NCBI RefSeq assembly: GCF_035605935.1
Contig: NZ_DATNGK010000065.1
Location: 1 to 5,399, forward strand
Direction: 5' to 3'
From: Actinocrinis sp035605935
Lineage (GTDB): Bacteria > Actinomycetota > Actinomycetes > Streptomycetales > Catenulisporaceae
Length of the DNA: 5,399 nt
Numbering within the stretch: position 1 is the first letter of the stretch; each line of letters begins with the position of its first letter. Below the pieces are notes generated by a model. The model saw only the letters and a list, made by a program, of their open reading frames with translations. It made no database searches and had not been told where the DNA came from. Shown one piece after another: positions 1 through 3,916 of the stretch. The position numbers were made by a program, and so were the translations under genes.

Positions 1-133
1 TCCCGGCACCGTTCGGGCCGATCAGCGCGTGGATCGTTCCGCGCGTCACCGCCAGGCTCACCTCGTTGACGGCGACGAAGCCCTTGAACTCCTTCGTAAG
101 CCCGCGCGTTTCGAGTATCGTGTCGTTTGCCAT
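1..133 (-). CDS. ABC transporter ATP-binding protein, LivG-like (N-terminal 44 codons, cut by window edge)
   Basis: This is the start of an ATPase subunit that would power an ABC importer at the inner face of the membrane. The 44 visible residues begin MANDTILETRGLTKEF, continue through a strand containing AVNEVSL, and end in IHALIGPNGAG at residues 34-44, which is the Walker A P-loop cut just before its Lys-Ser/Thr. The 'GLTK-F-G-VAVN-VSL' opening and the 'IHALIGPNGAG' loop are typical of LivG, one of the two ATPases of branched-chain-amino-acid-type (HAAT) transporters. The ATG at 133 is the natural family start. I see no good Shine-Dalgarno upstream of it; an ACGT-CGG-ACGT motif lies there instead. 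The gene lies 144 bp downstream of the crotonase gene in the same direction, so it is probably a distal operon member with the permease genes further left. The substrate is unknown, and an ATPase of another importer type cannot be excluded from so short a piece. Confidence 0.85.
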   Translation of the reverse strand, partial: MANDTILETRGLTKEFKGFVAVNEVSLAVTRGTIHALIGPNGAG

Positions 134-277
134 CGCACGTCGGACGTTGCGCATCGGGCGCCGATCCGGTCTCCTTCGGTCAGGCGCGGATTATCCGGAT
201 GGGCGCGCCGATTGGCAATGCAAATCGCCGCGCCGTGGCACGCCGGGTTCGTCCGCTCGTGCCCGCGCGCGCCAGCG
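134..277 (-). other. Gap between crotonase and ABC ATPase genes, holding inverted repeats
   Basis: This 144-bp gap separates the crotonase stop from the ATPase start, and I see no gene in it. Its main structure is the imperfect inverted repeat at 202-234, listed separately. A second small inverted repeat, ATCGG-GCG-CCGAT, lies at 153-165, and an 8-bp palindrome ATCCGGAT lies at 193-200. No clear -10/-35 pair or Shine-Dalgarno was found, so it is open whether the ATPase gene is read through from the crotonase or has its own promoter. Confidence 0.5.
202..234 (-). terminator. GC-rich stem-loop between crotonase and ABC ATPase genes
   Basis: Bases 202-207 (GGCGCG) pair with 229-234 (CGCGCC), a single C-C mismatch follows at 208/228, and bases 209-213 (CGATT) pair with 223-227 (AATCG). 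The result is an 11-bp stem around a 9-base loop. It sits 44 bases past the crotonase stop codon in the reading direction. No T-rich tract follows on the minus strand, so it is not a classical intrinsic terminator. It could be a partial terminator, an mRNA 3'-end stabiliser, or a two-fold operator for the downstream transporter genes. The pairing is read directly from the sequence; the role is inferred. Confidence 0.4.
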
Positions 278-1108
278 CTACCGGCTCGAGCGCCAGTTCG
301 CCGGACGCTTCTCGAGGAACGCGTCGATACCCTCGCCTGCGTCAGGGTCAGCGAGATTGCGAGTCATCGCCCCGGACGTCACTGCATACGCGTCGCCGAG
401 CGTGCAGTCGACCTGCGCGTAGAACGCCCGCTTGCCGAGGGCGATCACCGAGGCGCTCCGCGCCACGATCCGGTCGGTGAGCGCCCGGACGGCATCGTCG
501 AGCTCGGTGGCCGCAACCACGCGATTGACGAGTCCCCAGTCGCGCGCGGTCGCCGCATCGATCGGATCGCCCGTCAGCAGCAGCTCCATGACGCGCTTGC
601 GGGCCACGTTGCGCACGACGCCGACTGCCGGTGTCGAGCAGAATACGCCGACGTTGACGCCCGGTAGCGCGAAGCGGGCGGTGGCAGCCGCCACGGCAAG
701 ATCGCACATCGACACGAGCTGGCAGCCGGCAGCCGTCGCGATGCCGTGCACCCGGGCGATCACGGGCTGGGGGATCCTGTTCAGAGTGATCATCAGGTGG
801 TTGCACTCGGCGAACAGGGTGTTCTGCCAGACCGGATCGTCCGTGTGTGCGCGCATCTCGGCCATGTCGTGCCCCGCGCAGAATCCGCGGCCCTCCGCCG
901 CGAGGACGACCACGCGCGCCGTGCCGTCCTCGGCCAGCGCGTCGAGCTCCGCCTGCAGCGCGGCGATCATGTCGCGCGACAGCGGGTTGTAGCGGTCGCC
1001 GCGGGTGAGGGTGAGCCGGACGATCCCGTCCGCGACGTCCCGCCGGACCGAGGCCCGTCCCTGCCCGACCTCGCTCGTCGTCCCGGGCGTTCGTACGGTC
1101 TCGACCAT
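278..1108 (-). CDS. Enoyl-CoA hydratase/isomerase (crotonase) family protein, ECHDC3-like
   Basis: This 276-residue crotonase-fold protein should bind an acyl-CoA thioester in the cytoplasm. The oxyanion-hole segment GRGFCAGHD is at residues 73-81 and the second half-site HGIATAAGCQLVSMCD at 121-136. Residues 149-160 read PGVNVGVFCSTP, and the C-terminal part holds GKRAFYAQ (225-232) and FLEKRPANW (264-272). Length and domain order are normal. Aligned by eye with rat enoyl-CoA hydratase, the two catalytic glutamates (E144 and E164) are replaced by Gln130 and Gly150. The GCQLV and PGVNVGVFCSTP signatures match the ECHDC3 subgroup, whose reaction is poorly defined, so 'hydratase' is only a family label. 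The ATG at 1108 was chosen because GGAGG precedes it by 9 bases; the same frame stays open upstream, but only as a shadow of the synthetase gene. The gene begins 35 bp after the acyl-CoA synthetase stop, so the two form one transcript and probably act on the same CoA ester. Confidence 0.93.
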   Translation of the reverse strand: MVETVRTPGTTSEVGQGRASVRRDVADGIVRLTLTRGDRYNPLSRDMIAALQAELDALAEDGTARVVVLAAEGRGFCAGHDMAEMRAHTDDPVWQNTLFAECNHLMITLNRIPQPVIARVHGIATAAGCQLVSMCDLAVAAATARFALPGVNVGVFCSTPAVGVVRNVARKRVMELLLTGDPIDAATARDWGLVNRVVAATELDDAVRALTDRIVARSASVIALGKRAFYAQVDCTLGDAYAVTSGAMTRNLADPDAGEGIDAFLEKRPANWRSSR

Positions 1109-1117
1109 GACGTGCTC

Positions 1118-1124
1118 CCTCCTC
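1118..1124 (-). promoter_or_regulatory. Shine-Dalgarno site of the crotonase gene
   Basis: Read on the minus strand this is GAGGAGG, and the GGAGG core ends 9 bases before the ATG at 1108. It fixes that ATG as the start, even though the reading frame is open for another 1.7 kb upstream. The site is the last of three 12-nt near-repeats (1118-1154). Confidence 0.85.
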
Positions 1125-1154
1125 GATCGCCTGCTCGATCGGCCTACTCGATCG
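1118..1154 (-). repeat. Three 12-nt near-repeats spanning the synthetase-crotonase junction
   Basis: Three copies of CGATCGAGNAGG on the minus strand occupy 1143-1154, 1130-1141 and 1118-1129, with N = T, C and G respectively. One extra base separates the first two copies. The first copy contains the TAG stop codon of the synthetase gene, and the last contains the GAGGAGG ribosome binding site of the crotonase gene. A tandem duplication of a short Shine-Dalgarno-containing segment is the simplest explanation. A partial match, gctcgatcg, also occurs at 2882-2890 upstream of the synthetase. Confidence 0.7.
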
Positions 1155-2784
1155 CTGCCGTCGAGCGGGAACGTTGGCGCAGGACATGCTTCTGGATCTT
1201 GCCTGTCGAGGTTTTCGGAATCTCGGTGAAGACCACCGTGCGCGGCACCTTGAAGCCCGGCAGCAGTCGCCGGCAGTGCTCGATCAGCTCGGCCTCCGAT
1301 ACCGACGCTCCCGGCTGCAACTCCACGTAGGCGCACGGCGTCTCGCCCCACTTCTCGTCGGGCTGCGCGACGACTCCCACGAAGGCGACCGCGGGGTGGC
1401 GGTCGAGCGCCTCCTCGACCTCCACCGACGAGATGTTCTCGCCGCCGGAGATGATGACGTCCTTGGCCCGATCCTTGATCTTCACGTAGCCGTCCGGTTC
1501 CCGCACCGCCAGGTCTCCGGAGTGGAACCAGCCGCCGGCGAAGGCCCTCTCCGTGGCCGAAGGGTTCTTGAAGTACCCCATCATCGTGATGTTGCCGCGG
1601 AAGACGATCTCGCCGACTGTCTCGCCGTCCGCGGGCACCTCGTCGCCGCTCTCGTGGTCGATAACGGTGACCCTGTCCTCGAGCAGGTAGCGGACGCCCT
1701 GGCGCCCGTTGCGCCGCGCGCGGGTCGGGCCGTCCAGGTCCGCCCAGGCGGCGTGCTTGGCGCACACGGTGGCAGGCCCGTAGACCTCGGTCAGCCCGTA
1801 GACGTGGGTGAGATCGATCCCGAGCCGTTCGGCGCCCTCGAAGGTGCGCGCCGGCGGTGGCGCGGCCGCGATCATCGCATGGAGCTCGTGGTCGAGCGTC
1901 GCCCGCAGTTCGGGCGGGGCGTCGATGAGCAGGTTGTGGACGATCGGGGCGCCGCAGTAGTGGGTGACCCGGTGCTCGGCGATCAGCCGGTAGATCGCCG
2001 CGGCCTCCACCGCCCGCAGGCAGACGTTCGTTCCGGCGTTCGCCGCCATCGTCCAGGGGAAGCACCAACCGTTGCAGTGGAACATCGGCAGCGTCCACAG
2101 GTACACGCTGTGCCTCGGCATGTCCCAGGTGAGGATGTTCCCCACGGCGTTGAGGTGAGCGCCGCGGTGGTGCACGACGACGCCTTTCGGGTCGCCCGTG
2201 GTGCCCGAGGTGTAGTTCAGGGAGATGGCCTGCCACTCGTCGGCAGGCTCGTCCCGGTCGTACCGGGGGTCCGCGGAGGCAAGCAGGGACTCGTACTCCT
2301 CGGTGCCGATCGGCTCGCCCGGGCCGGTGTACTCGGAGTCGTCGACGTCCACCACTGTCGGAGGCCGGTCCAGTGCAGCCACGGCCCTGGCCGCGAGGCT
2401 GCTGAAGGCGCGGTCGACGAGCAGGACCTTCGCCTCGCAGTGTTCGAGGATGAACGTGATGCCGGCGGCGTCGAGGCGGGTGTTGAGCGGCACGAGGACG
2501 GCCCCGGTCATAGGGATCCCGAAGTGGGCCTCGATCATCTCGGGGGTGTTCGCGAGCAGGACCGCCACGGTGTCGCCCCGTCCGATGCCCCGGGCGGCGA
2601 GCGCGGACGCCAGCCGGCGGCACCGGTCCCGGGTCGCCCTCCAGCTGTACCGACGCGCCCCGTGCACGACGGCGAGGTGCTCGGGATACACGTCTGCGCT
2701 CCAGTCGAGGAACACCAGCGGTGTCAGCGCAGCGAAGTTCGCCGTCCGGCGTCCCAGCCCGACCTCGAAATCCTCGACTGCCAC
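1144..2784 (-). CDS. Acyl-CoA synthetase (AMP-dependent synthetase/ligase family)
   Basis: This 546-residue cytoplasmic enzyme activates a carboxylic acid with ATP to an acyl-adenylate and transfers it to CoA. All core motifs are intact: the phosphate loop YTSGTTGDPKG (191-201), the FHCNGWCFPW segment (235-244) lining the acyl side, the aromatic/ATP motif YGLTEVYGP (329-337), HSGDL with Asp424, the hinge region KIKDRAKD (435-442), SGGENISSVEVE (447-458), and the catalytic lysine K529 in PKTSTGK. Length and the FHCNGW and RQGVRY segments place it in the branch often annotated as PRK08162-type acyl-CoA synthetase, related to plant acyl-activating enzymes and to DmdB methylmercaptopropionate-CoA ligase. 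The substrate is therefore probably a short, medium or aromatic acid, but it cannot be read from the sequence. The start is a GTG at 2784 with GGAGG four bases upstream, and the N-terminus (DFEVGL...ANFAALTPLVFL) fits the family. It is the lead gene for the crotonase 35 bp downstream and lies 138 bp behind the DUF6325-like gene. Confidence 0.95.
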   Translation of the reverse strand: MAVEDFEVGLGRRTANFAALTPLVFLDWSADVYPEHLAVVHGARRYSWRATRDRCRRLASALAARGIGRGDTVAVLLANTPEMIEAHFGIPMTGAVLVPLNTRLDAAGITFILEHCEAKVLLVDRAFSSLAARAVAALDRPPTVVDVDDSEYTGPGEPIGTEEYESLLASADPRYDRDEPADEWQAISLNYTSGTTGDPKGVVVHHRGAHLNAVGNILTWDMPRHSVYLWTLPMFHCNGWCFPWTMAANAGTNVCLRAVEAAAIYRLIAEHRVTHYCGAPIVHNLLIDAPPELRATLDHELHAMIAAAPPPARTFEGAERLGIDLTHVYGLTEVYGPATVCAKHAAWADLDGPTRARRNGRQGVRYLLEDRVTVIDHESGDEVPADGETVGEIVFRGNITMMGYFKNPSATERAFAGGWFHSGDLAVREPDGYVKIKDRAKDVIISGGENISSVEVEEALDRHPAVAFVGVVAQPDEKWGETPCAYVELQPGASVSEAELIEHCRRLLPGFKVPRTVVFTEIPKTSTGKIQKHVLRQRSRSTAAIE

Positions 2785-2922
2785 GGGTCCTCCAGGGCGT
2801 GGGCGACCGGTCCACCGAATCTAGCCGCCGCGGCCCGACGCCGGGAGGTTTCGGCAGCTGGACCGGCTCTCCGCCGAGGAGGCTCGATCGCTATTGGCGT
2901 CGTGCGGTCCCGGGCAGAACAT
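2785..2922 (-). other. 138-bp gap between DUF6325-like gene and acyl-CoA synthetase
   Basis: No gene is seen here. It holds the synthetase ribosome binding site (GGAGG on the minus strand, 2789-2793), an 8-bp palindrome GACCGGTC at 2805-2812, and a -10-like TAGATT on the minus strand (2818-2823) without a recognisable -35. There is also a weak five-pair hairpin around GCCGA near 2870. A catabolic-operon promoter is likely to lie here if the synthetase is transcribed separately from the DUF6325-like gene, but I cannot point to a convincing one. Confidence 0.35.
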
Positions 2923-3420
2923 CTAGGCGATGCCGTTGCTGGTCAGCGCGCCGACGGCGACCAGATTGGCACGATGTAGCCAGGTGTCCTCGAGAGCAAA
3001 GCCGCCGCCGCGGGTAACGGCGCCGCGGAGCGGAATGGCCCAGAGATGCTCGATCAGTGCCACCACAGCGCAAGCGTCCGCCGGAATGGCGTCCGAAATC
3101 GCCCACGCCTCGCCGGCATCTAAGCCGTAGGCGCAATCCGCCGTGCCGGCGTCGGCTCCCACCTTGAGGCCCTCGCAATGGGAGTCGAACCCGATGAGCG
3201 CACCGAGGATCTCGCCGAACTCCGGCCACTCCCCGCCCCCGGCGTCGAGGACGTCCACCGTCGTGAGGCAACCATCCTCGTCCTTGCTGACGAAGATGGC
3301 GTCGAGGAGGCGAATCAACTCGCCGCTGCGAAGCCGCCGCAGTTCGGGGAGGATCCGACCGGCGAACTCGTCGCCAGCGAAGCCGACGACAACGATCTGT
3401 ACCGGTCCGCGCTCGGTCAC
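2923..3420 (-). CDS. DUF6325-like small protein of unknown function
   Basis: This is a 165-residue soluble protein with no signal peptide or membrane segment. The N-terminal block GPVQIVVVGFAGDEFAGRIL (residues 5-24), the following LIRLLDAIFVSKDEDG (35-50) and the C-terminal block LIEHLWAIPLRGAV (122-135), then EDTWLHRANLVAVG (144-157), match the actinobacterial DUF6325 pattern as I remember it. The biochemical role of that family is not known. In related proteins the first block forms a beta strand and glycine turn, and the middle 'I-D-hydrophobic-K-D-DG' segment is conserved. The GTG at 3420 was chosen because a perfect AAGGAGG lies four bases upstream and because the family begins at the GPVQ block; a longer in-frame opening to about 3657 exists but has no ribosome binding site. 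Four cysteines (51, 82, 96, 117) have no metal-site spacing. The gene is co-directional with the synthetase but probably unrelated to it in function. Confidence 0.75.
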   Translation of the reverse strand: MTERGPVQIVVVGFAGDEFAGRILPELRRLRSGELIRLLDAIFVSKDEDGCLTTVDVLDAGGGEWPEFGEILGALIGFDSHCEGLKVGADAGTADCAYGLDAGEAWAISDAIPADACAVVALIEHLWAIPLRGAVTRGGGFALEDTWLHRANLVAVGALTSNGIA

Positions 3421-3633
3421 GGATCCTCCTTGGCAGCCCAGCCGCGCCGGATTCCGATCTTTCCCCGCCGCCCTGAGCTCGTCCCACGGCGTGCTACCCC
3501 TGTCCGGCCGAATGTCCTGCTGTTGCTCAGGGAGCTGATCGGCTCGGGCCTGAGGGCCCAGACCGCCCACGATGGCGGCGCGGAGCAGCCGCCTTTGCTG
3601 GCCGGCCAGTAGCACCGTCGCCGTCATGGCCAT
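3421..3633 (-). pseudogene. Possible remnant of a SHOCT-type small gene upstream of the DUF6325-like gene
   Basis: The minus strand here is open in the same frame as the DUF6325-like gene, for 71 codons from the ATG at 3633. It contains QQRRLLRAAIVGGLGPQ followed by a Q/E/R/D-rich stretch (ADQLPEQQQDIRPD). From memory, small actinobacterial SHOCT-domain proteins often start with an 'RR-LLRAA-VGG' segment followed by a glutamine-rich linker, and such genes are often next to DUF6325 genes. The final SHOCT core (an L-L-x-G-hydrophobic-T-x-E-E-F pattern) is not visible in this frame or the other two minus-strand frames. There is no ribosome binding site at either ATG. I therefore suggest a decayed copy. 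It may equally be a chance open frame or an N-terminal extension, and confidence is low. Confidence 0.25.
3425..3431 (-). promoter_or_regulatory. Shine-Dalgarno site that decides the DUF6325-like start
   Basis: On the minus strand this reads AAGGAGG, followed by ATCC and then the GTG at 3420. It is the best ribosome binding site in the window. It argues against the longer in-frame reading that would begin at the ATG codons at 3627 or 3633. Confidence 0.85.
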
Positions 3634-3729
3634 AGGGTCGTTGGTGCCCGGCGTCACGTCACCATCCCGACCGGATGAGCCACGTGTGCCGGCTCGGGTA
3701 CGAGTGCATCCGCCGACACCGAGACCGGG

Positions 3730-3763
3730 CCGCCGGCGGGCTCTAGTCGCTCCCGCCGGGCGG
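3730..3763. repeat. Strong GC-rich inverted repeat in the divergent intergenic region
   Basis: CCGCCGGCGGG at 3730-3740 pairs with CCCGCCGGGCGG at 3752-3763. All 11 bases of the left arm pair, leaving one bulged G at 3760, around an 11-base loop (ctctagtcgct). There is no T tract on either side, so it does not look like an intrinsic terminator for either strand. It could be a leader structure in a leftward transcript, a dyad operator, or the remnant of a terminator. The pairing is seen directly; the function is unknown. Confidence 0.5.
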
Positions 3764-3906
3764 TGGGTCGGACGTGCGCTTGTCGTCAGTCGGCAGCGGC
3801 CGGTGCCGCCTCGTGCTGTTTGAAATCGCCGGCTACCGGGCTGAGAAGGTAAGATCTAGCCGGCTGCCCCAGATCCCGGCGGTGCACACCTCATCGCGTC
3901 GATGCA

Positions 3907-3913
3907 GGGTGGA
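3907..3913 (+). promoter_or_regulatory. Weak Shine-Dalgarno before the regulator start
   Basis: GGGTGGA lies three bases before the ATG at 3917. It is the only purine-rich site near the two in-frame ATG codons (3902 and 3917), so it favours the second one. An in-frame TAG at 3857-3859 rules out starts further upstream. Confidence 0.5.
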
Positions 3914-3916
3914 TTC

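Larger units (their letters stand above)
3634..3916. other. Divergent intergenic region with hairpin; no gene seen
   Basis: This stretch lies between the leftward DUF6325-like gene (with its possible remnant leader) and the rightward MalT-like regulator. The open frames crossing it have arginine/proline-rich, low-complexity translations without family features. It contains a palindrome CACGTG at 3681-3686, a small CTCG-GGTA-CGAG inverted repeat at 3693-3704, and the large hairpin at 3730-3763. Its most AT-rich part is around 3817-3858. There TTGAAA at 3820-3825 and TAAGAT at 3850-3855 resemble promoter hexamers, but they are 24 bp apart, too far for a standard sigma-70 promoter. The regulator's promoter probably lies in this part. 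Confidence 0.4.

Noticed and set aside
29..667. 212-codon plus-strand open frame over the ABC ATPase start and crotonase 3' part
   Set aside because: It is antisense to two genes with clear protein motifs and has no recognisable features of its own.
278..2815. 845-codon minus-strand open frame joining the crotonase to a long upstream extension
   Set aside because: Only the last 276 codons are crotonase. The upstream part is an arginine-rich alternative frame of the acyl-CoA synthetase gene and has no family features, so this is not a fusion protein.
1174..2979. 601-codon plus-strand open frame opposite the synthetase
   Set aside because: Its translation is rich in R, G, V, H and D without domains, and it lies antisense to a gene with complete synthetase motifs. 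Long shadow frames are expected at this GC content.
3546..3559. Small hairpin GGGCC-TGAG-GGCCC as a terminator
   Set aside because: The stem is only five pairs with no T tract, it lies in the possible remnant reading frame, and this is common by chance in such GC-rich DNA.
3572..3823. 83-codon plus-strand open frame in the divergent intergenic region
   Set aside because: The translation is low-complexity Arg/Pro/Val, I see no ribosome binding site, and it runs through the hairpin region.
3820..3855. Candidate promoter TTGAAA...TAAGAT before the regulator
   Set aside because: The hexamers are 24 bp apart, well beyond the 16-19 bp spacing of sigma-70-type promoters, so I list them only as a note on the AT-rich part.
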